Shown: positions 42,425 to 53,825, counted from the stretch's first letter. The stretch is 64,000 nt of DNA from Leifsonia sp. EB41 (GCF_041262565.1 NZ_JBGCCJ010000001.1:806001-870000), one strand, 5' to 3'. The notes: generated from the letters alone by a model not told the origin. Numbers and translations are program-made.

Positions 42425-44218
42425 TTACTTCGCGGTCGAGGACTTGACGGTCCACTCCCAGAAGTTCCAGAACGGGCCGTTCTGGTTGCCCATGTACTTC
42501 ACGCCGTCCACGCGAGCGTTGGCGCCGAAGACACCCGGGAGCTGGAACAGCGGCAGACCGTAGCCCTGCGCGAAGGCGGTCTTGTCGATGTTCATCTCGA
42601 GGGAGGTCAGCTTGCTGGTGTCCAGAGTGGTCTGGGTCGCCAGGGCGTCGGAGTTCGCAGCGGAGAAGCGGTTGTAGTTGCCGCCACCGTTGGTGGTGAA
42701 CAGCTGCGGGATCTGCGAGGTGCCGGCACCGGGGCTGATCCAGCCGAAGAGCGACGCGTCGTAGTTACCGCCCGGGAGGAGCTTGCTCCAGTCCGGCGAG
42801 CCGGCGTCGACGACCTTGAAGCCGGCCTTGGCGGCGGACGCCGAGATGGCCTGGAACTCGTCGACACGGTTCGGGTTGTTCGTGTTGTACAGGATGCGGA
42901 CGGTCGGGGTCGCACCGGCGAGCAGCGCCTTGGCGCCCGCGATGTCCACCTTGTCGTACGCGGAGGACCCGTTGTTCTTGATCGAGTCACCGTACATCGG
43001 CTGCTGGTTCGGCAGCCAGATCTGCGAGTTCAGGACCTTGGCCTTCGGGTTCACCGGGGTGACGATCGAGTCGAGGATCTGCTGACGCGGGATCGTCTTC
43101 AGGAACGCCTCGCGCACCTTCGGGTCGGCGAAGACCTGCGAACCGAAGTTCAGGTCGAGGTGGTCGTACGACGCCTGGTCGCCGGTCAGGACCTTCGCGC
43201 TGGTCTGCTTGAGGGCAGTCAGCGTGTCGGCCGAGGCCTGCGGGTTGATGATGTCGACCTCACCGTTCTGGAGAGCGGTGACCTGAGCGTTCGCGTCCGG
43301 GATGATGCGGAACACGATCTTGTCCACGGACGGCTTGAGGCCGCCGTCGTAGTACTTGTTCTGCGCCATGGTGAGCGACTGGCCCGGGGTCCACGACGAC
43401 ACGACGAACGGGCCGGAGGAGACCAGCAGGTCGGGGTCGGTCGGGAACGCGGTCACGTCGTAGCCGGTGTTGACGAACTTGGCCGCCTTCTCCAGCGTCG
43501 CGTTCGCGGCGACCGGGGCGTCCGGGTTGCCCGCGGGCAGCGTCTTCAGCAGCTTGGTCAGGTCGGCGGCCGAGGACAGGCCCGCCTTCTTGGCCACGAT
43601 GTGCGCCGGCTGTGCGATCGGGTTGACGAGCTCCCAGTCCACGTACGGGGTGGAGTACTTCAGGGTGATCGACGTGTTGTTGTCGCCAACGGTCGGGAAG
43701 GCGGTCGAGTCGATGCCCGCCGTCGAACCCGCGATCGAGAAGTACTGGGTGCCGCTGGTCACGTTGCCCTGGTTGTCGAACTTCGCGGAGTCGTAGTGAC
43801 CGGAGGCGATGGCCCAGGCGAGGATCATGTCGTCAGCGGTGACGGGCTGTCCGTCGGACCACTTGTCGTTCTTGTTCAGGGTGTACTTGACCGTCAGCGG
43901 GTTGTCCGAGAGCTTCTCGAACTTTCCGAACTTGTTGTCGTGGACGATCTTGTAGTTGTTGTCGATGTACTGGAAGCCAGTACCGTACGACCCGTCCAGG
44001 TAACCGACCTGGCCGTTGGTGTCCAGGTTGCCCTGCGGGGTCTGCGAGTTGAACGAGGTGAAGTCGTTCACGACAGCGACCGTCACGGTGCCGCCCTTGG
44101 CTGCGGACGAGGTCCCCGTGCTGCCGGTCGTGGTGCAGGCAGACAGAGCGAGCGCTGCAACGCCGGCGACGGCGACGGCGCTGACCGCGTACCTGACCTT
44201 TCTTCCCTTGATGTGCAA
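42425..44218 (-). CDS. Peptide-type ABC substrate-binding lipoprotein (system 2)
   Basis: A 597-residue SBP family 5 protein. Signal peptide with lipobox LSAC at about residue 28 followed by a Thr/Ser-rich linker. Typical segments are VKYTLNKNDKWSDGQPVTADDMILAW and, near the end, FAQGYGLPLFQLP. It would bind oligopeptides outside the membrane for system 2. ATG 44218 with a good Shine-Dalgarno (GGAGGAAC). A promoter candidate lies at 44288-44316. Confidence 0.92.
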   Translation of the reverse strand: MHIKGRKVRYAVSAVAVAGVAALALSACTTTGSTGTSSAAKGGTVTVAVVNDFTSFNSQTPQGNLDTNGQVGYLDGSYGTGFQYIDNNYKIVHDNKFGKFEKLSDNPLTVKYTLNKNDKWSDGQPVTADDMILAWAIASGHYDSAKFDNQGNVTSGTQYFSIAGSTAGIDSTAFPTVGDNNTSITLKYSTPYVDWELVNPIAQPAHIVAKKAGLSSAADLTKLLKTLPAGNPDAPVAANATLEKAAKFVNTGYDVTAFPTDPDLLVSSGPFVVSSWTPGQSLTMAQNKYYDGGLKPSVDKIVFRIIPDANAQVTALQNGEVDIINPQASADTLTALKQTSAKVLTGDQASYDHLDLNFGSQVFADPKVREAFLKTIPRQQILDSIVTPVNPKAKVLNSQIWLPNQQPMYGDSIKNNGSSAYDKVDIAGAKALLAGATPTVRILYNTNNPNRVDEFQAISASAAKAGFKVVDAGSPDWSKLLPGGNYDASLFGWISPGAGTSQIPQLFTTNGGGNYNRFSAANSDALATQTTLDTSKLTSLEMNIDKTAFAQGYGLPLFQLPGVFGANARVDGVKYMGNQNGPFWNFWEWTVKSSTAK

Positions 44219-44287
44219 TGTTCCTCCTGTGCGAAGTGTGCGGCAGCACGGGCATGCGAGAGCCCCGTACCCCGCGGGATAAGACTG

Positions 44288-44316
44288 ACCCTAAGTACCG
44301 TTGAGGGTGAATGCAA
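44288..44316 (-). promoter_or_regulatory. Candidate promoter of peptide transporter system 2
   Basis: On the reverse strand: -35 TTGCAT (44311-44316), a 17-nt spacer and -10 TAGGGT (44288-44293). It resembles the system 1 promoter in hexamers and spacing. Confidence 0.5.
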
Positions 44317-44332
44317 AATGGGGCTGGAAAAC

Positions 44333-44348
44333 GTTACACAGTGGTAAC
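44333..44348. promoter_or_regulatory. Dyad GTTAC-N6-GTAAC upstream of system 2
   Basis: GTTACACAGTGGTAAC, 5-bp arms with a 6-nt spacer, 17 nt upstream of the -35 region. The rest of the 280-base gap (44219-44498) holds only the promoter and no other clear signal. Confidence 0.35.
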
Positions 44349-44498
44349 TCAGTCGGCGGATTATTGCGTCCACGCTACGAATTCGGTGGTCCGTGAGCGT
44401 GAAACGCAAGAAACCGCGCAGTTCCATCGGTTCGCGGGCCCGATTCACGGAGGCGTGTGCTCCCTGCGCGGCCCGCTCGGGCCTGGCAGGATGCACAT

Positions 44499-45326
44499 AT
44501 GAGCACTGAAGCGGTCCGGGCGGCCCGAACCACGCCCGGTCTCCCCACCTGGACCGGCGAGACCCCGGTCGAGCGCGCGGAGCGGCCCCGGCTGTGGTGG
44601 GAGGTCGCCATCGTCCTCGGCCTGTCCCTGGGCCAGTCCGCAGTCTACTCGATCGTCACGATCATCGACCGCTCGACGCAGAGCACTCCCCTCGCGGACC
44701 AGACCGCGCAGGTGAACCCGTCGCAGTCCAGCCGGGAGGTCTTCGACTTCCTCTACCAGTTCCTCGGCAACGCCTTCCCGCTGTTCGCGGTGGCGCTGGT
44801 GATCTTCATGCTCTGGCAGCCACGGCGGACCGGGTTCCGCCGGATCGGCTTCGACCTGAGCCGGCCGGGCCGCGACCTCGGCGGCGGCCTCCTGCTGTTC
44901 CTGGTGATCGGCGTGCCCGGCATCCTGTTCTACGCGCTCGGCCGGGTGCTCGGCCTGACGGTGCAGGTGCAGGCGTCGCCGCTCGACACGCACTGGTGGA
45001 CGGTGCCGATCCTGGTCTTCGCCGCGCTGCGGGCGGGCCTCCAGGAGGAGGTGATCGTGGTCGGCTACCTGTTCACCCGGCTGCGCCAGCTCGGTTGGGG
45101 CAAGTGGTGGATCATCGTGGCCGCCGCGCTGCTGCGTGGCAGCTACCACCTGTACCAGGGCTTCGGGCCGTTCGTCGGCAACGCGATCATGGGCGTCGTC
45201 TTCGGCTGGTGCTACACCCGCTGGGGACGGGTCATGCCCCTCGTCGTCGCCCACGTCATCATCGACATCGTCTCCTTCGTCGGCTACCCCTTGGCCGTCG
45301 CGCTGTTCCCGCACATCTTCGGTTAG
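44499..45326 (+). CDS. CPBP-family intramembrane metalloprotease
   Basis: A 275-residue polytopic membrane protein of the CAAX protease and bacteriocin-processing (CPBP/ABI) family. Motif 1 is QEEVIVVGYLFTRL near residue 189 (the Glu-Glu pair plus downstream Arg), motif 2 the His in GSYHLYQG, and motif 3 the His in VVAHVIID. About seven hydrophobic segments. Substrate is unknown; in some bacteria such enzymes give self-protection against bacteriocins. It is convergent with the lipase/lipoprotein operon and overlaps its last gene by 4 bases, which may matter for that operon. Confidence 0.88.
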   Translation: MSTEAVRAARTTPGLPTWTGETPVERAERPRLWWEVAIVLGLSLGQSAVYSIVTIIDRSTQSTPLADQTAQVNPSQSSREVFDFLYQFLGNAFPLFAVALVIFMLWQPRRTGFRRIGFDLSRPGRDLGGGLLLFLVIGVPGILFYALGRVLGLTVQVQASPLDTHWWTVPILVFAALRAGLQEEVIVVGYLFTRLRQLGWGKWWIIVAAALLRGSYHLYQGFGPFVGNAIMGVVFGWCYTRWGRVMPLVVAHVIIDIVSFVGYPLAVALFPHIFG

Positions 45327-45655
45327 CCCTTCTCGCGGAAATCCTCGACGTCGCGCGCATGTCGCAGTTGCAGCTCTCGGTAGTCCTCATCGAGGCGGGC
45401 GACCACCGCTCCGGCCGCACGCACGTTCTCGTCGACGTCGTGCGAGATTTCCGCGAACACCGCCCTCAGCCGCGGGTCGTCCGCCCCGCCGTATCGGGAG
45501 GCGAGCTCGAAGAAGCCCTCCTCCAACGACCTCATCCTCGATCGGTAGTAGGAGACGTACTCGTCGGCCTGCTCGATGCGGCGGCGCGCTGTCGCGCTCT
45601 CGTCCCGCTGCGCGTCCTCCAGCTCACCCAGGGTGCGGTGGTCGTTCTGGTTCAC
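45323..45655 (-). CDS. Small helical protein, last gene of lipase operon
   Basis: A 110-residue, highly charged, helix-rich protein. Segments such as QADEYVSYYRSRMRSLEEGFFEL and DENVRAAGAVVARLDEDYRELQL have heptad-like spacing, so a helical hairpin or coiled coil is likely. No signal peptide, no membrane segment and no WXG motif; the size is similar to small helical partner proteins of type VII effectors, but no family match is claimed. GTG 45655 overlaps the upstream stop by 4 bases (GTGA). Its end overlaps the convergent protease gene by 4 bases. Confidence 0.75.
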   Translation of the reverse strand: MNQNDHRTLGELEDAQRDESATARRRIEQADEYVSYYRSRMRSLEEGFFELASRYGGADDPRLRAVFAEISHDVDENVRAAGAVVARLDEDYRELQLRHARDVEDFREKG

Positions 45656-45990
45656 GGTGTGATGCTCTCCACGGCTCGGGCGTAGTCGTTGTTCGATGCG
45701 ATGCGCTCGAGCCCCGTCGTCACCTTCTTCTCGACCGCCCCGGAGAGGGCCGCCGCGACGTCAGCGCTACGGAGAGTGACGTTCACCGCAGTGGCGGCTC
45801 CCTCCACGACCACCCAGTTGACGCTCTTCACGACCGCGTACTGCGCGTGGACCATCGGCGGAAGAGCCGCGTCGAGCATCCTCCTCGCCGTCTGGTGCAC
45901 GGCGTCGTCGATCGCGTGGATCGTCGCGTCCACCGTGTTCGTCACATCCCCCACCGCCTCGTCGATCAGGTCGCCCAGCCACGACATCAT
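45652..45990 (-). CDS. Small amphipathic helical protein of lipase operon
   Basis: A 112-residue protein with no recognised family. The first half (DLIDEAVGDVTNTVDATIHAIDDAVHQTARRML) is an amphipathic helix-rich stretch; the middle (NWVVVEGAATAVNVTL) is more hydrophobic; the end is helical again. No signal peptide. ATG 45990 overlaps the lipase stop by 4 bases (ATGA), so it is translated with the lipase. A role as chaperone, adaptor or cognate partner of the lipase C-terminus is inferred only from linkage. Confidence 0.72.
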   Translation of the reverse strand: MMSWLGDLIDEAVGDVTNTVDATIHAIDDAVHQTARRMLDAALPPMVHAQYAVVKSVNWVVVEGAATAVNVTLRSADVAAALSGAVEKKVTTGLERIASNNDYARAVESITP

Positions 45991-47225
45991 GAACCTCCCA
46001 TCGGACCGAGTGCGTAGGCCTGCGCCCACCGCGCATCCTGCGCCGCTGCGTTCCTGACCGTGTTCATCACCCCGTGCGAGATCCGCCCCACGATGTCGAT
46101 GTGCTCCTCCACGAGTTCGTTCACGGCCGCGACCGCCGACACGTCGATGTTCTTCTCCACCTGGAGGTCGTGCGCTCTCACACACTCCTCGATGTCAGCC
46201 TCCGTCACCAGCGGGTAGAGCAGGGCGGCTGCGCTCTTCACGTTCGTCAGCGCCGTGGTCATCGCGGGGACGAGTCCGTTGTTCACGTCCTTGATCGTCC
46301 CGAGGTGCCATGCGACTCCGCCGACGCTCGACGCCAGCCCCAGCGCCCCCACCGTGTCCACGGCGACGACGAGACCGGACAACGCTGCGCCCGCGGTGAC
46401 CGCACTCACTCCGTTGACGGTCGATGCGACCCCGTTGAGAACCTGCAGCGTCTGTCCCTGGCCGGGACTGGCCGCGTCCACCAGTTCGGCCAGCTCCGCC
46501 ATCGTCAGGCTCTCCCCGCCCAGGCCGAGCATGGCGCCGAAGGGATCGAAGGAGAACGCGGCGCCCAGGTCGTGATGCTCGATCACGCCCTTCCACAGGT
46601 CGTCCTCGATGAACACGCCCGCACCCGTCCCGTGTCCCAAGAAGTTCCCGATCAGGTCGAAACGGTTCACATAGTTGGTCAGCGGAGGTCGGCCACGCTT
46701 GCGCTCCGCCTGGACCCAGTCCTTCGCCTGCGGGGACAGCACATCCCACGGGTCCGGACCGTTGAAGCTGGTCGACGGCCAATGGTTCTCCGCCGCGACA
46801 TACAGCGCGAGGAACCCGCCGAGGGAATGCCCCACCGTCTCGACCCGTGCCCCCGAGTGCCCGTCCGCCGTGAGCCTCTGCTGCACCCGCTCCGCAAACC
46901 TCTCGGCCTCGAAGACCTGGGTACCCTCCCCCGTCCTGCGCCCCACCACCGAGACCAGGTCCGCCACGACGTCGGCGCGGTCGTCAGGGTTGGTGCCGGC
47001 GAACGCGATGAAGACCTGGGAGTGGTCGGGGGTTCCGTCGACGACGGGGACGACCGCCATGCCTTGGAAGCCGGTGGTGGGGTCGGTGGCAGTGTCGTAG
47101 ACTCTGAACTTCTGCCTGTCCTCGGCCGTCAATATGTCATCGCCCCGCACGAGGGGCGCGTTGCGCTGCAGTGGATCTACCCAGTACGACTTTGCGGCAA
47201 TCGATGCATAGTCTTCGGGAGTCAT
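45987..47225 (-). CDS. Class-3-type lipase with unassigned helical C-terminal region
   Basis: A 412-residue alpha/beta-hydrolase. The nucleophile elbow GHSLGG has Ser134; Asp190 in NYVNRFDLIGNFLG and His217 or 218 in IEHHDL fit the class 3 lipase triad. The oxyanion segment is FIAFAGTN (about 72-79). From about residue 225 to the end is an alpha-helical, partly hydrophobic region I cannot assign. No signal peptide is seen, so export, if any, would use another route. It is the middle gene of five overlapping reverse genes, after two near-identical lipoproteins (candidate immunity or partner proteins) and before two small helical proteins. Confidence 0.85.
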   Translation of the reverse strand: MTPEDYASIAAKSYWVDPLQRNAPLVRGDDILTAEDRQKFRVYDTATDPTTGFQGMAVVPVVDGTPDHSQVFIAFAGTNPDDRADVVADLVSVVGRRTGEGTQVFEAERFAERVQQRLTADGHSGARVETVGHSLGGFLALYVAAENHWPSTSFNGPDPWDVLSPQAKDWVQAERKRGRPPLTNYVNRFDLIGNFLGHGTGAGVFIEDDLWKGVIEHHDLGAAFSFDPFGAMLGLGGESLTMAELAELVDAASPGQGQTLQVLNGVASTVNGVSAVTAGAALSGLVVAVDTVGALGLASSVGGVAWHLGTIKDVNNGLVPAMTTALTNVKSAAALLYPLVTEADIEECVRAHDLQVEKNIDVSAVAAVNELVEEHIDIVGRISHGVMNTVRNAAAQDARWAQAYALGPMGGS

Positions 47226-47602
47226 TCGATCACCTCGGATGACTCATCGCTGTAGATCACAGTCACTGGTGCGGGCGCCGTCCCCGGAGCAATGCTCGGC
47301 AACGGGTTACCCCCTCTCGAGAACCTCTCGGTGCCCAGAATCTCGTTGTACTCCTCACCGTTGACGGTGACCACCGCATTGACCGCCCACGGCGCCCCGA
47401 AGCCCGATAGCCCGCCTTCCTGGGTGAATCTGATCTTCTCCACACCGCCCTGCGTTTCGAGGAAGGCGATGGCCGCCTCTCTCTGATTCGCGAGATTCGT
47501 TTCCTTGTTCACGGCATTTCCTCCCAACACACAGCCGCCCAAACTCAGTGCGAGCGCGACCGCAATCACGGAAATCAGGCGCCGCGTGCGGGTCGACGTC
47601 AT
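47222..47602 (-). CDS. Lipoprotein of lipase operon, copy 2
   Basis: A 126-residue lipoprotein: basic start, hydrophobic segment, lipobox LGGC at about residue 24. In the mature part, 82 of 92 residues from TNLANQR to the end are identical to copy 1 by hand count. Features are ANQREAAIAFLETQGG (helix) and a beta-rich remainder with GGLSGFGAPW. Both ends overlap neighbours by 4 bases. It is possibly an envelope immunity or chaperone protein for the lipase; there is no family match to support this beyond gene order. Confidence 0.85.
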   Translation of the reverse strand: MTSTRTRRLISVIAVALALSLGGCVLGGNAVNKETNLANQREAAIAFLETQGGVEKIRFTQEGGLSGFGAPWAVNAVVTVNGEEYNEILGTERFSRGGNPLPSIAPGTAPAPVTVIYSDESSEVIE

Positions 47603-47985
47603 TCGATCACCTCGGATGACTCATCGCTGTAGATCACAGTCACGGGTGCAGGCGCTGTCGCAGGAGGGATGGTTGGCAGGGGGTTGCCTATCCTGGAGTA
47701 CCTCTCGATACCCAATATCTCGTTGTAGTCCTCACCGTTCACCGTGACCACTGCATTTACGACCCAAGGCGCTCCGAAGCCCGACAGCCCGCCCTCCCGC
47801 GTGAATCTGATCTTCTCCACACCGCCCTGCGTCTCGAGGAATGCGATGGCCGCCTTCCGTTGATTCGCAAGATTGGTCTGCATCCTCACGTCATAGCCCC
47901 CACTCGTGCAGCCAGTCGAAAACAGCACGAGCGCGGCCGCGATCATCACCATCCGGCATCGCGCGAGTGCCCCCGTCATGAGCAT
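47599..47985 (-). CDS. Lipoprotein of lipase operon, copy 1
   Basis: A 128-residue lipoprotein: hydrophobic segment MVMIAAALVLF, lipobox STGC at about residue 26. Mature part near-identical to copy 2, whereas the signal peptides differ clearly. ATG 47985 is used, though in-frame ATG 47979 is possible; neither has a good Shine-Dalgarno. First gene of the operon. The promoter must lie in the A/T-rich 47986-48067 gap, where TTGCAA-N17-TCTAAC on the reverse strand is a weak candidate. Confidence 0.82.
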   Translation of the reverse strand: MLMTGALARCRMVMIAAALVLFSTGCTSGGYDVRMQTNLANQRKAAIAFLETQGGVEKIRFTREGGLSGFGAPWVVNAVVTVNGEDYNEILGIERYSRIGNPLPTIPPATAPAPVTVIYSDESSEVIE

Positions 47986-48067
47986 CAGGCTAACACTGCC
48001 AGTATGGAATCACACCGGTTAGAATTTATTACCTGACGCTTTGCAAGCATTATCGTTCGCAAAACGA

Positions 48068-48104
48068 AACCGCCGAGCCACGGAACATCCGTGGCTCGGC
48101 GGTT
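48068..48104 (-). terminator. Strong terminator of the glycine cleavage operon
   Basis: 17-bp perfect stem (AACCGCCGAGCCACGGA and complement) with a 3-nt loop, followed on the reverse strand by TCGTTTTGC. It lies 22 nt past the gcvP stop. Confidence 0.93.
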
Positions 48105-48126
48105 CGAGCGGTTTCTCGCTGTGGGG

Positions 48127-51036
<2,910 letters not shown>

Positions 51037-51050
51037 GTCTAGCGGTAGCC

Positions 51051-51425
51051 TTACTCGCCCGTGAGGGCCTTGTACTCGTCGAAGGAGAGGAGGCCGTCCG
51101 GGAGGGTGTTGAAGGTCACCTTGATGAGCCAGCCCTCGCCGAACGGGTCGCTGTTGACCAGCTCGGGCGCGTCGACCACGGCCTGGTTGGCCTCGGCGAC
51201 GGTGCCGTCGACCGGGGCGAACAGCTCGCCGACCGACTTGGTCGACTCGATCTCGCCGACCACGCGGCCGACGGCGACGTCGCTGCCCTCCGCGGGGAGC
51301 TCGACGAACACGACGTCGCCCAGCTTCTCGGCCGCGTAGCTCGTGATGCCGACCGTCGCGGTGTCACCCTCGACGAGGAGCCACTCGTGCTCGGCGGTGT
51401 ACTTCAGGTCCTGCTCTGCGGCCAT
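51051..51425 (-). CDS. gcvH: Glycine cleavage system H protein
   Basis: A 124-residue lipoyl carrier. The lipoylation Lys is in [15 protein letters not shown]. It shuttles the aminomethyl group between GcvP and GcvT. ATG 51425 is 2 nt after the gcvT stop, so translation is coupled. Confidence 0.96.
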   Translation of the reverse strand: MAAEQDLKYTAEHEWLLVEGDTATVGITSYAAEKLGDVVFVELPAEGSDVAVGRVVGEIESTKSVGELFAPVDGTVAEANQAVVDAPELVNSDPFGEGWLIKVTFNTLPDGLLSFDEYKALTGE

Positions 51426-51427
51426 TG

Positions 51428-52627
51428 TCAGTGCTTCTTTCTGCTGTAGAAGGGGAGGGCGGTGACGGTGAAGGGGAGGCTGCTGCCGCGCACGTCGACG
51501 TGCAGCTCGGTTCCGGGCTGGGCGAACCGCGGCGCGACGTAGGCCATCGCGATCGGGACGCCGATGGTCGGCGAGAGGGCGCCGGAGGTCACGACCCCGA
51601 CCTCCTCCGCGGCGCCGTCCGCGGCGGGGGCGACGACCGGGTAGCCGGCGCGGGCGGCGCGCTTGCCGTGGCCCATCAGGCCGACGAGCACGCGGGCCTC
51701 GGCGTCCGGGCCGTCCTCGCTGGCGGCGCGGCCGACGAAGTCGGTGTCCTTGGCGAGATTGACGACGCGGCCGAGACCGGCCTGCGCGGGCATGGTGTCC
51801 ACGCCCAGCTCGTGGCCGTAGAGCGGCATGCCGGCCTCCAGGCGCAGCGTGTCGCGGCTGGCGAGCCCGGCGGGGACGAGGCCCTGCTCGCTGCCCGCCT
51901 CCAGGAGGGCGTCCCAGAGGGCGCGCGCGTTATCCGGGGCGGTGTAGAGCTCGAAGCCGTCCTCGCCGGTGTAGCCGGTGCGGGCGACGAGGACCGGGTG
52001 GGTCTCGAACTCGCCCGGGATGCTCCAGTAGTACTTGAGGTCCGTGACCCGCTGGGCGAAGTCGTCGCCGTCGAGGTGGAAGCCGGGCGTGGCCAGCAGG
52101 ACGCTCAGCGCAGCGGGGCCCTGGACGGCGATGAGCGCGATGTCGTCGCTCTCGTCGTAGACCTCGACGTCGAAGGGGGCGGTGCGGTCGCGTAGCTCCT
52201 CTGCCACGGCCTCGCGGTTTGAGGCGTTCGCGACCACCATGTAGCGGTCGTCGCCGGTGCGGTAGACGACCAGGTCGTCCAGGATGCCGCCCGCACGGGA
52301 GAGCAGCATGCTGTACTTCGCCTGGTCGAGCGCGAGCGACGACAGCTTGCCGGCGAGGGCGTAGTCGAGCGCCTGGCCGGCCTCCGGGCCGATGAGGACG
52401 ATCTCGCCCATGTGCGACAGGTCGAAAAGCCCGGCGGCGGTGCGCACGGCGTGGTGCTCGGCGAGGTCGCTGGAGTAGCGGACCGGCATCTGCCAGCCGG
52501 CGAAGTCGGTGAAGGACGCGCCCGCGGCGGTGTGGGCGTCGTGCAGCGGGGAGGTGCGCTCCACTGCGTCGGCCTGCTCTGGGTTGGCCGTGTCGGCGTC
52601 GTTGGTCTGGCTGTCCTGCGAGCTCAT
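51428..52627 (-). CDS. gcvT: Aminomethyltransferase, T protein
   Basis: A 399-residue tetrahydrofolate-dependent aminomethyltransferase of the glycine cleavage system. The N-terminal 30 residues are Gln/Asp-rich and not part of the fold. Family marks are [20 protein letters not shown] (folate site), and [16 protein letters not shown] 52627 (rather than later) is used because the family start follows within 30 residues. The riboswitch lies 69 nt upstream. Confidence 0.95.
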   Translation of the reverse strand: MSSQDSQTNDADTANPEQADAVERTSPLHDAHTAAGASFTDFAGWQMPVRYSSDLAEHHAVRTAAGLFDLSHMGEIVLIGPEAGQALDYALAGKLSSLALDQAKYSMLLSRAGGILDDLVVYRTGDDRYMVVANASNREAVAEELRDRTAPFDVEVYDESDDIALIAVQGPAALSVLLATPGFHLDGDDFAQRVTDLKYYWSIPGEFETHPVLVARTGYTGEDGFELYTAPDNARALWDALLEAGSEQGLVPAGLASRDTLRLEAGMPLYGHELGVDTMPAQAGLGRVVNLAKDTDFVGRAASEDGPDAEARVLVGLMGHGKRAARAGYPVVAPAADGAAEEVGVVTSGALSPTIGVPIAMAYVAPRFAQPGTELHVDVRGSSLPFTVTALPFYSRKKH

Positions 52628-52695
52628 GAGTTCTCCGTTCGCCGGCCGTGCCGGAGGGATGAACGGTAGCGCGCTGCGCGCTCCGTGTGAAGAAC

Positions 52696-52900
52696 TCCCC
52701 CTCTGTCATCCGGCCTGAGAGTTTCACCTCGGCCGCGTGGATGCGGCCGTGGCTTTCACCGTGGGCGAGGGCGCGCGCGGTGTGCGCCGCCCTGCTTTTC
52801 AGAGTGGCCAGTCCGATGCGGTACGCGTACCTGAGAGATTGTCGGGGAGGATTGCTCCTTCGGTGCCGCCCGCTATCGCGCTCGGCTCTCCCGCATCGGC
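52696..52900 (-). promoter_or_regulatory. Tandem glycine riboswitch
   Basis: The gcvT leader, read on the reverse strand, has aptamer 1 GGGAGAGCC ... GGCACCGAAGGAGCAA ... CTCTCAGGTAC and aptamer 2 with GAAAAGCAGGGCGGCGC ... ACGGTGAAAGCC ... GAAACTCTCAGGCC ... GACAGAGGGG. These are the conserved pieces of the gcvT glycine riboswitch class, in tandem. It should switch on the glycine cleavage operon when glycine is high. Ends are approximate. Confidence 0.92.
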
Positions 52901-52993
52901 CTGAATGGCCCGGTATTCAATTGACTGGGCCAGCATAACCGGTCGGCGCGGCCGGTGCGCGCACGGCAACCGTTGCCGCCGGTTTTGCGTTCT

Positions 52994-53045
52994 GGTCACC
53001 ATGACACTAAGATGGTCCGCAACTTAGGGTCACGGTGACCTTTAG
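52994..53045. promoter_or_regulatory. Two operator-like dyads before nrtR-nadABC
   Basis: Site 1 core GTCACCATGAC at 52995-53005; site 2 core GTCACGGTGAC at 53029-53039. They share GTCACSRTGAC and lie 34 bp apart. Site 2 is flanked by CTTAG and TTTAG, and CTAAG follows site 1, as in actinobacterial NrtR boxes. They lie 18-70 nt before nrtR and suggest feedback control by NrtR. Confidence 0.65.
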
Positions 53046-53063
53046 TCGGACGGGAGGCCTGCG

Positions 53064-53825
53064 ATGGCCGAGCACGAACGCGCGAGTGCGATGCTCGCCG
53101 TCTCGACGGTCATCTTCGCGCTGCGCTCCGACGAGGTGACGGGCGACCGGGCCCAGGTCTGGCTCCCCCTGGTGCGCCGCATCCGCGCCCCGTTCGAAGG
53201 TCGCTGGGCGCTGCCGGGCGGCCCGCTCCGGGTGGGCGAGGACCTCGCCTACGCCGCCGCCCGCACGCTCGGCGACACCACGGGACTGACGCCGCGCTAC
53301 CTGGAGCAGCTCTACACGTTCGGCGACGCCATCCGCTCCCCCGGCGACGACCACGGCGAGCGCGTCGTCTCCATCGTCTACTGGGCGCTCGTCGGCAGCG
53401 CGGAGGCCGAGGCTGCGACGTCCGGCGAGAACGTCGGCTGGTTCTCCGCCGACGACCTCCCCGAGCTCGCTTTCGACCACAACGTCATCGTCGAGTACGC
53501 CCTGTGGCGGCTGCGCACGAAGATGGAGTACTCGCGGATCGCGCACGCCTTCCTCGGCGAGCGCTTCACCCTCGCCCAGCTCCGGGAGGTGCACGAGGCA
53601 GTGCTCGGCCGCCCGCTCGACCCGGCCAACTTCCGGCGGACCATCGAGTCCTCCGGCGCCGTCGTCGCCACCGGCGACTACCTGACCGGCACGCGGCACC
53701 GGCCGCCCCGGCTCTACCGCTACAACGACTCGATCGACCTCGCCGACGCGGGGCCGCTCCCCCGGCAGCAGCCGCCCTTCGGCCTGCGCCAGCACCGTCC
53801 CACCCCGGAAAGCGAGCAGTCATGA
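53064..53825 (+). CDS. nrtR: NrtR: NUDIX-type regulator of NAD synthesis
   Basis: A 253-residue protein: an N-terminal NUDIX-like domain (about 10-145, with GRWALPGGPLRVGEDLAYAAARTLGDTTG) and a C-terminal winged helix (FTLAQLREVHEAVLGRPLDPANFRRTIES). The canonical NUDIX box (GX5EX7REUXEEXGU) is degraded, as usual in NrtR, which senses ADP-ribose or a NAD intermediate and represses nad genes. ATG 53064 with GGGAGG upstream. Its stop overlaps the nadA start by 4 bases. Confidence 0.93.
   Translation: MAEHERASAMLAVSTVIFALRSDEVTGDRAQVWLPLVRRIRAPFEGRWALPGGPLRVGEDLAYAAARTLGDTTGLTPRYLEQLYTFGDAIRSPGDDHGERVVSIVYWALVGSAEAEAATSGENVGWFSADDLPELAFDHNVIVEYALWRLRTKMEYSRIAHAFLGERFTLAQLREVHEAVLGRPLDPANFRRTIESSGAVVATGDYLTGTRHRPPRLYRYNDSIDLADAGPLPRQQPPFGLRQHRPTPESEQS

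Noticed and set aside
31115-44218. The two peptide transporters as one duplicated block
   Set aside because: Gene order is similar, but subunit lengths and sequences differ widely, so they are not a recent duplication.
45323-45655. WXG100/type VII ESX protein
   Set aside because: Size and helical content fit, but there is no WXG motif and no adjacent ESX secretion gene.
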